A stretch of 64,000 bases of DNA from Triangularia verruculosa (Eukaryota > Ascomycota > Sordariomycetes > Sordariales > Podosporaceae), in NCBI GenBank assembly GCA_033296885.1, contig MU864030.1:1-64000 (forward strand), in the 5' to 3' direction. Under the pieces are notes generated by a model, which ran no database searches, was not told where the DNA came from, and worked only from the letters and a program-made list of their open reading frames with translations. Shown here piece by piece: positions 1 through 11,900 of this stretch (positions are counted from its first letter, which is position 1; each line of letters begins with the position of its first letter). The translations under genes were made by a program, and so were the position numbers.

Positions 1-305
1 TATTTATTTTGGTTTTTAAAAAAATTTTAATAATTAAAACTAAATTTATTTTGCCACAAACAAAAAAAAAAAACCCATTATCCCCAAAACCCCCCTTAAA
101 ACCCCCCCCCCCCCCCCCCCCCCCCCACCTAGATCAACACTTTAAAAGGCCCCCAAGAATAACAGTTTTTTTTAAAAAAAATACATTAGTGTAGTCAAGA
201 CAGACACACCAAGGAAAAATTCCAAATCATCATAGATAACACATATACATTAGCACATTAAATAGATACCCAAGAAAGAAACACTGTCAAATCCAACAAA
301 GACCA
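1..305. repeat. AT-rich, low-complexity window edge with a C homopolymer
   Basis: A/T-rich sequence containing an uninterrupted run of about 25 C at 102-126 and several A runs. No gene is supported here. It is probably the 3' flank of the minus-strand gene that ends at 306. The homopolymer length should be treated with caution because such runs are prone to sequencing error. Confidence 0.6.
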
Positions 306-1487
306 CTAACCCCTTTCAGCAAACCACAGCTCCTCCGACCTCGTCGACAACGACCGCTGAAGACTCCCAAATCCCAACGCAGGACTCGCAGCTTCCGTTA
401 TAGGCGATACAAACCCCGCCTGACCCAACCCCGGCGTCTCGCCGCTTACGGCACCACCCATCATCTCAGGACTGCCAATCGGCTCCGTCGACCACCGATG
501 TAATCGTACATGCTCAGGCGTACCTGGCCGTAATGGATCACGCAAACTCCTAGTCTCACTAACATCCTCTGCAACATTTGCTCGCTCCCCTTGATACCAC
601 CACTGGTTCTCGAACCCGTTATCGACCGTCATCATAGCTGCCGATAATGCCTCAAGCTCCCTCGCACGACCACTGTCAGGTTTGCCAAAAGCTTTATGAA
701 TAAAACTCTCGGCGGGCTCGGGGATGAAGGCAGGAGAGGGAGCTTCCTTGTCGTAGTGCGTGTCGGGAATGGCTCTGACTGGCTCGGGGGAAAAGGTGGA
801 AACTTCGTTCGGGTTGGATGCCATCCAATCTTGCGCGCCGCCTTGTCTTTCCTCCTCGTCGTCGCCTTCATCATCCTGGAGGGGAATTGTCAAGTCAAAC
901 CCGGGGGGTAACGACCAAGTCGACCATGGATCGGAGCCCTCCCCTAAGCGAAACTGCGAAGGTGCCGCGGGTAGAGCCTTTGTTTGCTGCGTTCTTGGAA
1001 CGCTCACGTCCCATGGGTTCTCACCAATGGGCGGGGGCGCCGAGCTTCCTCTCTCATGTGAGGACCTCGACTCGGCCCGTGATCGTCGACGTTCTGGCTC
1101 TGGTTCTGGCTCCTGGATGATGGGAATCTGGTGCTGTGGTCTTCCCCGAGTGTCTTCTTGATAGTACTCCTGCATTTGATGGTGAGGGCGGTTTGGTTGC
1201 CCATCGGCAAGCATGCTCCGGCGAACTGCCTGCCTCTGATCAAAATCACGGATGGCAGCAAGGTAGTTGGTGTTGGGCGGGTGAACCTGGCGAGGAAAAA
1301 CTGGTGCTCTTTCACGGCTGGCTCGGGATCGGTAGGTGACTTGGTGATTCTTTGGTGGAGCAGCTTTCTTGGACCAGGCGACTCTGAATTCCAGATGGAG
1401 ATATATCTCAGGACCCCTCCACTCGGACCCCCCCTGTGACGATGAAGCTGCTGGGTTGGCCATGGTTCTGTCCCTGGAGTTTGCCAT
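306..1487 (-). CDS. Hypothetical acidic, low-complexity protein
   Basis: Single-exon open frame of 393 codons from the ATG at 1487; a second in-frame ATG lies at 1463. I do not recognise a family. The N-terminal third has a short hydrophobic/tryptophan segment (EIYLHLEFRVAW). The middle is rich in Arg, Glu and Pro (EPEPEPERRR), followed by tryptophan-bearing patches (NPWDVSV, DPWSTWS) and an acidic run (DDEGDDEEE). The C-terminal part is Ser/Gly/Pro-rich and looks disordered. There is no signal peptide or membrane segment. Codon structure and amino acid bias favour this strand over the overlapping plus-strand frames. It could be a lineage-specific nuclear or cytoskeletal adaptor, but function is not inferable from sequence. 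An upstream exon cannot be excluded. Confidence 0.6.
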   Translation of the reverse strand: MANSRDRTMANPAASSSQGGSEWRGPEIYLHLEFRVAWSKKAAPPKNHQVTYRSRASRERAPVFPRQVHPPNTNYLAAIRDFDQRQAVRRSMLADGQPNRPHHQMQEYYQEDTRGRPQHQIPIIQEPEPEPERRRSRAESRSSHERGSSAPPPIGENPWDVSVPRTQQTKALPAAPSQFRLGEGSDPWSTWSLPPGFDLTIPLQDDEGDDEEERQGGAQDWMASNPNEVSTFSPEPVRAIPDTHYDKEAPSPAFIPEPAESFIHKAFGKPDSGRARELEALSAAMMTVDNGFENQWWYQGERANVAEDVSETRSLRDPLRPGTPEHVRLHRWSTEPIGSPEMMGGAVSGETPGLGQAGFVSPITEAASPALGFGSLQRSLSTRSEELWFAERG

Positions 1488-3603
1488 GGTCTTCAAGGCC
1501 GTGGAGAAGGGAAAAAGTGGCTACCAAAGGACCATATAGGTGAAAGCGCTGGCTGATATAAGCTGAGAAAAGGCGCTAATACGAGTCCTCTGTATATTCG
1601 GTAGTTCTCATGGGAGAAGCCCCAAGTATAAGGTTCTGGTTGACGGAATGTTTAGGGGCACAGGGGCACACCAGCGCACAGGGGGGGTGGGTTGGAGGAA
1701 AAGGCGGGCGACCAGAGATGACGGCTGTGATGCGCGTGCTGTTCGGGTGGTGCACCGCCGCCGACAGGGGTGGGATTGGTATGGAATGGTGTGTTTGAAA
1801 AACGGCAGCCTGGCGATGCTGGCATTCCTGGGCACTCCCTCACTTCATCGGAGCACTGGGTTCGGCGGGCAGAGGCGGATCAATCAATCTGTGCCAAGGA
1901 GCCCAATGGTCCTAGAGGCGAGGAACTACCCCGAACAGGACTCGACAACATCAAAGTTGAAATCTGATGTTGGTGAGTTGGTCGAGGCCGAGGCAAGAGG
2001 CGAGTTGGGAGTCGATCCTCGAGGCTGTGCCGGTACTGGAAAGACAATTTTAATCTTGTATTACTACACTCTGCAATTGTGCAGTTGAGCCACTAGGCTC
2101 CAGGTATATTTCCCGCAGGAAACCGCCTCCCCAATATGCGTTTACTGCAGGGCATGCAGGTGACAAGCAGCAGCGTGCCATTGCACAAGGGATGAGGGCC
2201 GACTAGGGGGCTGTAGTGTGTTTGAGACCATGCCATGCCAGATGCAAGAAACGGAACAAAAAGAGCAGACAAACCAGAGATCCCAAACAGATGGTAATCG
2301 TGAGATGGGACGTGACATTGATGCCATGACAGTCAGCAACTCGCAGCGCCGGGTCGGAGAGCGTGTCGGAGAGCGTGTCAGTGGAAGGATTCAAGGCCCG
2401 GCTGCGGTGAGCGGGCGAACGGACTTGACAAAATGAAGAAAAGATAGGCTCCTCCGTCCGAATGCTATTCCGGGCATCTTTTCTGACTGCCGACCTGCCG
2501 ACTCAGCAAACCGGGTAAGAACGAGCACCTCAACGACGTTCAAGCCACCGACCGTGCCCCGCCCAAAGGCCAAGCACCCAAACCACCGAGTGCCACAAAC
2601 GCCACAGCAGCAGAGGCCCCAGGCAAGCAACTTCAACTCTACCATCCAGATCAGAAACAATGTTAAGCAAAATGTCATCTCTTCTGCCATGAGACACCGA
2701 CGCTAAACAAACCTCCAACGGGCATCCCCGGATGTGCTTGCGTGGCGGACCATCGAAGGAACCGAGATGGCAGGAGGATTCGATAGCCGAACACGACTAA
2801 TTTTTTGCGTTCCAAATCATCGACGATAATGCCGTCCTACTACTCAAAGCCCTACCTACTCTCAGAGGCTTGGCTAATACGAACAGATAACCAACACCCG
2901 AGTTGGAGTTTGGAGTCGCACAATGAATCCTCGTATGGAATCTGAATAGTTATTCACATGTCGCCCAGAGCCATGATGGCATCTGCTAGCTAAGTCCTGT
3001 ACCCGGGTCTTCCGCTCGTAGCATGGCCAACAGCATCACGGCTCCGAGTCTTCACCAAAATCATCGAAACTGCCTTCGAGGCGATCCAGTTCAAGATGTT
3101 GATCCTGAGATTTGATAAGGGATCCGACCAACCTCGGCCAACAAGATGAGATGTGCACTCTCAATAACTCTAAGCATCCTTCCGAGGACTCTGCCACGCT
3201 CAAACCCCACCACACGACCGCAGCATGCTTCTAGAAAAAAAAAAGACAATGAAAATACACATCGCCATCACGGATTCATCGCAGGCTTCTGAAACCGCTT
3301 TTGTCCGACGGGAAGCGCCTCATCGCAAGATGCATTAGACGATCGGATCTCGGTTCACACCACGCTAAGGAAGAGGAACGGCAAACAAGCACTTGGACGC
3401 CGTACGCCAAAACGGAAGATATTCCACATCCAGAACCGAACCATCCATTTACCGTCTTCCAAACTCCGAGCCTTGAGATTTCCTTCTCTTGACTGCCCGC
3501 GACGTGGCATTTAAACCCGACTTCTAAGCGCGCGCGCGCGTGCGTGCCAGCAAACTCATCAATGACACCAAACCATGGAGGAGTATGATTCTTCCCTCAA
3601 CCC
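1488..3603. other. Intergenic, no supported gene
   Basis: About 2.1 kb between two minus-strand genes. It should contain the promoter of the hypothetical gene starting at 1487 and the 3' flank of the RTA1-family gene. Only short overlapping open frames occur, none with recognisable domains or convincing splice structure. A (GC)n tract sits near 3529-3541. An imperfect short direct repeat (gagcgtgtc, twice) lies near 2360. Confidence 0.5.
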
Positions 3604-4838
3604 CTAAACCGCCTCCTTCTTCCCCCCCGCTCCATCACCTCCATCCCCATCCCAGAAGTTATCGGCCTTTTTCTTCCCTCCACTCAACAGTCCATGCATA
3701 TCGAAAGGATCAACAAGCGTCACCCAAAACGGCCTGCTGTCCTTGTACCCCGGCCCATCAATCTCGGTGACGCCGTCCTTCCTCGACAAGTACGTCTTTG
3801 TGCTCTTTGGCAGCCACATTCTCGGATGCCGGGCGTTCATCAGCACGTGGTTGATCAGCATGAGCATCGCCTCAAACACGTAAAAGAAGCTCTCGTAGCG
3901 GATCGTGGGGCTGAGGTCCTTGGGATCGAATCCCGGCTTCCAGTAGTCCTGGTCGGCGATGGACCAGTACTCCACTACTCGGAAGACGGTCCGGGCGAAG
4001 AGGAGGGAGGTGGAGATGTAGAGGGTGTAGAGGGGGCCGTAGAGCTTCTTGTTTGTCATGCCGGCGTTGCAGCAGCGGCGGTGGAAGACGACTGCGAGGA
4101 GGACGAAGAGGATGATGACGACGACTTGGATCATGAGGGAGGCTTTGAGGAGGGCGCGGCCGATGTTTTGGCGCCATTCGGGGAGGGATTGGTTGGCTGT
4201 TAGGGAGACGCCGTTGCCGTTGAGGGCTTCGACGACGGCGGAGATGAAGGCGAAGGTGGTGATTACACGGCCTGGGTGGATTGGGGAGTGGTACGGAGCA
4301 TAGTAGAGGACCCTGCCCAGGATGTTGTAGTTGGCCAGCTCCAAAAGGGGCCTGGTGGTGGTGGTGGTGTAAGTTGCAACATGTTCGGATATGACATAGG
4401 AGGTAGGTGGGGGGGGGGACGGGGGGGAACATACGGTGCACCGTAGATGAGGCATACACTGACTATGTACTTGACGAGGTTTGTATAGTCAAAAGCGCCC
4501 CAGGCTCGAACGACGAAACCGGCGGCGAAGAGGACTGCGCAGAAGACGTACAGGCCTGTCAGGCGCCAGCTTTTGTAATGGCTGATATCATGGTTAGTAA
4601 GGGTCTCAAGCGACGATCAAGTTGTTTGTTTGTCCATACAAGCATTGATAGATGTGGTAAAAGCCGGAAAAAGCAAACGCTATGGCGAAAAAGATGGCAG
4701 CTCCCTTGTTGGGTGCGTAGAAGTAAACACTTCCAGGTACTATATGCAATTGTGGTTTGTTGTGTCAGTAAGCGCGGACGAACTCTCTCTCTCTCCTCCT
4801 CTCCGGAGGGGTAACATACCATATTCACCTGACTCCAT
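3604..4838 (-). CDS. RTA1-family seven-helix membrane protein
   Basis: Four exons fit the family: 4820-4838 (19 nt), 4640-4739, 4435-4581 and 3604-4351, giving 337 aa. The protein opens with MESGEYVPG and then YAPNKGAAIFFAIAF, the usual start of RTA1-like proteins. The core contains ANYNILGRVLYY and the family signature SPIHPGRV, followed by FAFISAVVEALNGNGVS. Several hydrophobic helices run through the protein, and the C-terminus is a charged, Gly/Lys-rich cytosolic tail. The family (RTA1, RSB1 and relatives) comprises fungal plasma-membrane or ER proteins linked to resistance to amphipathic compounds and to sphingoid-base export. Substrate cannot be assigned here. The first exon is only 19 nt and would easily be missed. 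Confidence 0.88.
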
Positions 4839-5998
4839 CGTGTGAGCTTTCAATCTTGCAATTTCTTGTCGTGGTGTTGGTGGTGGTGGTGGTGGTGGTG
4901 GTTAGGTAATGACCATGACACTTCTTGCTCCCTATTCCAAACTTCACAACGGAGGGTCATGGCAAGTATATATATCCTCATCTCTTTCCCCCCTCCCCCA
5001 TTCAACATCGTATCTCGCATTTTTTTTTTTCACCATTATCATCCCCTAAAAAACGCCCAAAACGCAGCCACATCATGCCCCGACGCCTCACCTCCTGTAG
5101 CGACCGACCAATCGCATTGGTTTATTGAGAATACGATGCATGTGGGCACGGACCATTCGACACTTTATTTTCGACCTCTTAAGTTGACGACTGGGATAGT
5201 GCATACATCACTCTGAATCATTTCCTATAGGTATAGATAGATAGGTTCAGCCTTACCGACGAATACGGTACTCGGGGTAGGGTAGGGTGGGGTGATTGAC
5301 TGGTGGGTAAGTTTGGGCAAAGAAGAGCCTTGTAAAAAGACTGACGTTGAAAACGTTTGCCCTGGTTTGTCTATCGACGGGATATACAGCACGTACTTAG
5401 CCCCTCGGGCTGTCCGTATATAGCGTATTTTATTCAATAATATCGTATTACTTCTTCCCCTGTCTATAACCGGTGGTCAGACACGTTGCCGACGATAAGA
5501 GAGAGACAATGTTGCATCGGATATAGGGCTTTACTATCTGTCTATCTAGATACCACCAGGTGGTAAAAGACAACCTTCAAATCTGTGTCAGAAGTCCTCC
5601 CATTTGGCCAATCTCTTGAGAGACAAAGTTCGATTGGATAGGTAGGCAACACGAACGATGCATCGGTAACGGGAATAAACCTGTGAGAAAGAGTTATTTA
5701 TGGTGAGCCAACGGTGACAAACTTGTGGTTAAGGGTGGATGCAGCATAGGGTAAGAGACGGCCCGTATGCCAGCAACTGGGCAACAACAGCTAGAGGGTC
5801 TATCAATCATCCTCAAACACATCCGCTATCCCTATCCTTTACGCGTCATATTTCAACCAACAGCTTCCGCAATTCTCACCCACGGGCAAAACAACCACCA
5901 AGACTCGATTCCATAAGCGTTTCAATAATCTCGCTGATAGTATTGATACCTACCAACCCCCCCTCCCCCCCCCCCCACTCGCTATCCCTCCTCTAAGC
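4839..5998. other. Intergenic with (GGT)n microsatellite, promoter of RTA1-family gene
   Basis: A GGT trinucleotide tract (about 4871-4902) lies only about 35 bp upstream of the RTA1-family start codon, so it is probably within the 5' leader, where the transcript would read (ACC)n. The rest is non-coding by eye. Pyrimidine/purine tracts occur near 4985-5040, and a C run lies near 5960-5979. No RNA gene was recognised. Confidence 0.5.
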
Positions 5999-6520
5999 TC
6001 ACGGCCCTCTCTTAAAATCCTCAATGAAAATCACAACAGGCAGTCTAATCATCCCCGGACCCGCATTAAACCGCGATAAACTAACCTTCACCGACGCCAC
6101 GCCCCTCTCCGCCCAAAACGGCCCCAGCTCAACAGGTTCCCAATCCGAAGCGACAACACTCCCCCTTTTACTCGCCATCGGTTGCGACGATGAATCGTCC
6201 TCAAGCACTGACAATGTCCGCTTCCTCTTATTCCGAGAAGAGCCCCCCTCACTTTCCCGAGCAGAAGCCGCCGATCGACTCCTCAAGCCACGAGAGGAAG
6301 GTGATTCTCCAGAAAAGAGCGAATCATTACTGCCAACAGGCGTCGACGCTACCCCCCTCCTCCGACTTGAACGGGTTGTGATTACCTCAATAGAAGAGCC
6401 GGAGCGCGACCGGGGCGAAGACGATGAGCCCCGCCCCTGCTGCTGCTTCAAGATGATCTTCTCCAATTCATCCATGGGGTCCGAAGAAGTCCGATCCATC
6501 ACCAGATATTTATCAGCTCC
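5999..6520 (-). other. In-frame open extension downstream of the UCH stop codon
   Basis: Immediately after the UCH TAG, the same frame remains open for 173 sense codons to a TGA at 5999. An ATG lies 18 nt after the stop (6497-6499) in a good context (G at -3, G at +4). The product would begin MDRTSSDPMDELEKIILKQQ. It is Ser/Arg-rich with nuclear-signal-like basic clusters (SSRNKRKR) and ends in a more ordered segment (WEPVELGPFWAERG, then SVKVSLSRF). It could be a C-terminal tail reached by stop readthrough, a tail cut off by a recent nonsense change, a reinitiated second ORF, or chance. I found no intron that would remove the stop cleanly. Confidence 0.45.
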
Positions 6521-7951
6521 CTAGTCCCTGACAATTTCCTGAAGCTTCCCGCACTCAGCCAGCCTCTTGACCCATTCGTGAATGGCCAGCGAAAATTCGT
6601 TTGGCTGAATATTTGCTTCCTGTCCAAAGGCACCACCACCCTGAGGGCCCCCACAGAGGGCCATGAGACTGTACTCGGTTCCTTCCTTTTCCGCCACATA
6701 TGCCTCCAGCGTCGACTCAATATCCTTCAACCAGTTGTCCGGGTGCTCAATATCGCAGATATACCCCGGTTCCGTTTCCAAGCCGTCAAGCAGCCAGATG
6801 CCGTTCCCGATGGGCACAATGGCGACGAAGTGGTAATTGAAACTAGTAGCACCACCACTTTGTCGTTGACCCCCAGAGGCGGTTCTCTTTGCGTTTCTGG
6901 CAGCCTTGAGAGCACGATACCTTTTGTTCCTGGTTGCTACCGTTTCGAGTTCCCGGGCTGCCGTAAGAAGATCAATCCGGGTGTTGTGGAAGCTGTGCGC
7001 GCACCGTATGAAGGGGCTGGTGGCAATCATATTGCCTCGCCATGCCGAAGATAGGTCCTTGGAAGCCTCCTTGAACTCGCTCAGTTTGTCCCCAAGAGCG
7101 GCATCTTTGGCGTTCATGAGGATGTTGATAATGGCAATGGTGCCGCAGGCATTTGTGGCCGTTTGCTGCGCGAACCACACTGCTGATTTGTCGGGCTGAT
7201 TTGGCAATAAGATCTTGTGCATAGAGGAGTACTTTTGGAGGAATACCAACCCATGTACCGGCTGTCTGCACCATATATGTCAGCAAAGCGAACGTTTGAG
7301 AAGCGGATAAAGAACATACGAAAACATGCTAGAGAGGTTTTCAAGGACTAGCGCATCTTCTATCCATGCGTCCCTTACGCCTAGCTTCCTCATGATGTCG
7401 GTGAATACTGCAGGGCTTGATACCACTTCTGCCCAACCATCCCATTGCTCCAGCTCGTTTGGCTTCCATGGTTCGAGGGATGCTGCGATGATGTCATTGG
7501 CCACGTATTCAGGAAGCTCAGGATCCTCTAGCTCAGACTCAGGCTCGGATTCATCATCTGCGGGGGACGCTTTCCGCTTGGGGGTTCGAGAAGGTGCTGG
7601 GATCTGGTCAAACCGGGTGGGCGTCTTACGTGCGCGACTTGAGCGACGAAGATTGGACGTATCATCACCAACACTGATTGAGTCTTCCGGGATAGATCCG
7701 TTTTGGTCGTTCTCCTTGGCCTTTCTGGTCTGCCGAGGACTGGGCGTGTCGTCGCCAATGCTGATGGGGATTTCCGGAGCAGAGCCCAACTCTATACTGT
7801 CCGGGATCTCGCCGGGCCTCTCTGAGTCCTCTCTGGGCAGGACCTGACGAGGCGAGATACTGCTCGAATTTTTCCCTCTCCCTCTGTTCCCTCGTGTATT
7901 GCCACCTCTGGCGCCTCTTTTCCCGCCTCTTGCCCCTCGTTTCGGACCCAT
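6521..7951 (-). CDS. UCH-family (C12) ubiquitin C-terminal hydrolase
   Basis: Two exons (7320-7951 and 6521-7265) encode 458 aa. The first 150 residues are a basic, Ser/Pro/Glu-rich disordered extension (GPKRGARGGKRGARGG). The UCH fold begins near residue 165 (ELEQWDGWAEVVSSPAVF). The exon join gives QPVHGLVFLQKY. The nucleophile motif is TNACGTIA (Cys about 251), preceded by the oxyanion Gln region FAQQTATN. The His/Asp part is YHFVAIVP...WLLDGLE. Such enzymes (UCHL5/BAP1 class) remove ubiquitin from proteasome- or chromatin-bound substrates. I start at the ATG at 7951 because the upstream part of the frame has no ATG. The frame ends at a TAG (6521-6523) but stays open for another 173 codons, described separately. 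The gene is divergent from POM152. Confidence 0.88.
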
Positions 7952-8990
7952 AATGCTGTTGCTAGAGGTGGGATACCGAAATAATATGTTCTTGTTGCCT
8001 TCAGCGGAGGTGATATTGGGGTGGGAAGGAATGTCGTTATCGTTGCCGAAGGATGAAGTTGATGGCTTGCGCAAGTTGGCCGGCAGTGTGGACCTGGTGC
8101 CTTAGGCTAGAATGGAAGGGACGATACCAGCAACACCAACCTGATATTTGAAGAAAGAAAGTTGTAGAAGAGCCAGGCCGGGCAGTGGGAGCCACATGAG
8201 GTGCCGTGTGGCTGGACTTTTGGCAAGTACTCTTGACGGCCCGTTGCACTTTGCTACAAACCCAAACATCCATCAGAGGCCCGGTGACTTGGGCAGACAC
8301 AATCACGGTTTGTGAGAAGGCTGGGTATCTTCAATAATCTACCTTTGTTGCGTATGCGTATATGTATGGACGTCTTTGAGAGCAGGTATCAAACGACCGT
8401 TATGGGCGTTGAACAGGTGGTTGTGTATGCAAAGCGGATTCATGGACCTCTCCATCCAGAAGACACGGGTGGTATTGGCTTGAAGGTATGTCTCTCCCGG
8501 GATGTAGCTTCTTTCAAGAGATTTGGCTACACGGCATGTTGGTCTGCAGGGCATCTTGCTGGCTTCATGGACATCAGAATGAATCTTGCAAGGTTGAGAT
8601 GTGCTTGTTCCTTGGTGGGACACTGAGATGCAAGTCAAGAGTGGATACCTTAGCTTTGAGCTTCGACCAATGAGGATGAGCGTCATAGACCCTGCCAGCG
8701 CGCAGATGGAAACTGGAGACCGCGTCTTGACGTGCCGCTAACCAAAGCAACAGGAATTTTTGGCAGCTTCCTATTCGCACTGCGCTGCAGTATCTCCACG
8801 ACGACAGCAGCCACGAGCTGGCCATATCTTCTACGACTGAACGACCGGGCACTTCTCGACGACCAAGGCCGAAACACGCCCGTCATCACTTATCGTCGCC
8901 ATTCACCGTCAAGCTCGTCCGTTTCGTGTGCTACGCCCATCGCTGGGACACAACAAACCGAGATAGCATCACCCCCCGACCCGGCATGCC
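7952..8990. promoter_or_regulatory. Shared divergent promoter region UCH / POM152
   Basis: About 1 kb lies between two head-to-head start codons, so regulatory sequence for both genes must lie here. No conserved element is obvious by eye. Short open frames on both strands do not resemble known proteins. Confidence 0.5.
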
Positions 8991-11900
8991 ATGACCGGCG
9001 TCGGTGCCTTTCCCCAGACCCCCGTGGCACCCCGTCTAGGGCGTGCCCGGCCTCCAACTACTTTCAATAATGGCCCGCCAGTATTCCCAAATCAACCACG
9101 GCGACCACCAGCGAACCAAAACCCGCTCCCCGTGGCTCCTCAGGCAGGCGGCGCCCCTCCAACCGCCAACCCTCCTGTCATCCCATTAAATGTCATCGAC
9201 GCCCCAACACAGCGCCTTTACGCCGTTGCGGTTTATTTTTCCCTCGTAGCATGGAAACTCTACGACTGGGCCGGAGTGGTGGAGGAGGATACCGAGTCGC
9301 TATGGCTGTTCCTCAAATGGGTTGCGATAGATTGCGCTTTTTTGTTTGGCCTTCCAGAGCTTAGGATACCATGGCTGGAACTATCACAGGGATTCGTCAT
9401 CTCGGCCTTCTTTATTCACGCCTTTATCGACTGGTCCTTGATGTTCAACCTTGGGGTACGTCTCCCCTTGCCCGTCCGCTGCTTTATGATACTGACTTTG
9501 GGCCCGAACAGTTCGGTTGGCAATCAGTCATGATCGCATTCGTCAGGATGTTCTATGACCGCGAGGTCGCTATTTCCGAGCACAATGTCAAACTGTCCAA
9601 CATTCTCCACAACCAATCGCTCATCATGGGCCGACAAATCATCAACATTCTTCCCGAGGGCTCCGCGGTGCTCAACCCCGAACGACATCCGCTTTGTCTG
9701 AGCAGTGATCGCAAGATTGCAACGATCCCCATGTTCTTCAACGCGACCATTCCGGTCGAAGTCGAGCTTCTCCGAACCGATCTCGAAACCGGCCTTCAGG
9801 AATCGATCAAGCTCAGTAGGGTTCAAATTAGGGACATTGAACGCAAGGCCAAGAAGAACAGGGAGGACGACAGCATACAAACTATAGTTCAGTTTGACTA
9901 TCCTGCGAAGAAGCCTGGCGCCTATCAACTCGGAAAAGTTCTGGATGAGTACAAGCTGGAGGTGCAACGCCCTAGTCCCCATACCTTTGTGGTGCCATGC
10001 CCAAAAGCCTGGGTTGGGCCGACAACAACACCGGGGAGGTGCCTCGGCGATCTCTCGGACTTGACCCTTCAGGTGGAAGGCACTCCGCCCCTCAAAATTA
10101 CCTACAACCGTGCCATCAATGGAAAAGATGTCAGCTTCCACTTTCAGAGCTTGCAGCCCGAAGGATTCACCAGTCCCCTTGGCGCCATACGACCAACAAG
10201 TCTTGTGCAGGATGATGACGAGGACATCTCCTGGGCCAGGCCCCAACGTGTTCCTGTCAGTCTCAACGAGTCCATGTATGCCAGCGGAAGGTGGCAGTAC
10301 TCTGTGGACGAGGTTCAGGATGGGTTTGGAAACGTTGTCAAGTACATTTCCCCTGCCGAGGACCCAGAGGCCAAAGCCAAGCCTAAGGAACTGGTACAGG
10401 ACTTCAGGGTCAAAGACCGCCCGACCATTAAGCTTGCTGGGTGCGATCTGAGGAACCCTTTGAGGGCTGCTAGAGGCGACTCCAAAGAGATGCCGGTCAC
10501 GTTTGGCATCGCCGGTACTCCTGACTCAACAGCGTATAGCTTGACCTGGCTCTTCTCGCCCATCGATGGTCTCACAGATACTGGAGATCATGGAGATGTG
10601 GTTTCGGTTGGTACTTTCAACGCCAAAAATGCCCAGGACAAGCCAAAGATCACTGCTCCTGGTTTGTATACTCTCAAATCTGTATCTTCTGGTGGATGTG
10701 AGGGTGAGGTAAGGGAGCCATCCTCTTGCCTTCTTTTGAACCCTCTCGAACCAAGAGTGTCGCTACGTGCCGAAGAAATCCCAGACACATGCGCTGGCAA
10801 CTCGATTGGTCTTCAAGTGGACCTGAACTTGATTGGTACCCCGCCGTTCGTCCTTCGGTACGATATTATTGAGAACGGCAAGACAAAACACGCAGAACCG
10901 ATTAGAATTCCTGGTCTGCGCTTCCAGAAGGAGCTGATCCCCAGAATTTCCGGGCATCACAAGTACATCTTCACCCACATCAGCGACGACGTCTACAAGG
11001 GCGTCAAGCTCACAGGATCTGAGTTTGTCTTGGAGCAGGACGTTAAGCCGCAGGCGAGTGCTATTCTCCAGCAGACAATCAAGAAGAGTGCTTGCTTGGG
11101 CGACCATGTGACGGCCGACGTTATGCTCTTGGGAGACGCGCCCTTTACTTTGGAGTGGGAAATTATTCACGACGGCAAGAGAAAGGCCCAAAAGGCGACT
11201 GGGATCGAAGCAAATGAATACCAAATTTCGACACCACCTTTGACCCAGGGTGGCGAGTACACGCTGGCGTTGACGAGCGTGCAGGACAAGAGAGGATGCC
11301 GCAACTTTTTGCAGCAAGAACTCAAGATCTCGGTTCGTCGGCAGAGCCCGCGCGCTGCTTTTGGTCAGATTGATCACAAGCGCAAAGTCATGGGTGTGGA
11401 GGGGGCGCCCCTTAACTTGCCACTGCGGCTCACTGGCGAGGGCCCGTGGAAGGTCTCGTACACCAAGCTCAATGACGATGCGGCTACGCGCCAAGAGAGG
11501 ACTGTCAGAAGCGACAACGGTGTTATCACGGTTAAGGAGCGTGGTACCTATCAGCTTGTGGATGTTTGGGACAACCAGTGCCATGGTGTTATTGACCCCA
11601 AGACTTCGACATTCGAGGTTGATTGGTTTGCCCGGCCTGACCTGTCGGTGCTATTGTCCCATGGAGTTCAGCGAACAGACAGTGGATATCGCCTGGAGGA
11701 TGTGTGTGAAGGCGATGTGTCTGGTTTCGAGGTGGGAATGAAGGGTAAGCTGGGTTTCCATGATTTCATCACGGCAATAATGTTCTAACATGTGTGCAGG
11801 TACTCCCCCATTCTCGATCGAGTATGAGATTCGCCATAAGCCGCCTCAAGGGTCGGCTTCTACTGGAAGGAAGAAGTTTGATGCGGCCCTTAGAAAGGAA

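Noticed and set aside
6440..6600. An intron removing the in-frame TAG of the UCH gene
   Set aside because: Candidate donors are weak (GTCAAG, GTGCGG, GTCAGG). The CTGAT branch-like word after the stop has no AG at a usual distance. A frame-preserving intron is not convincing.
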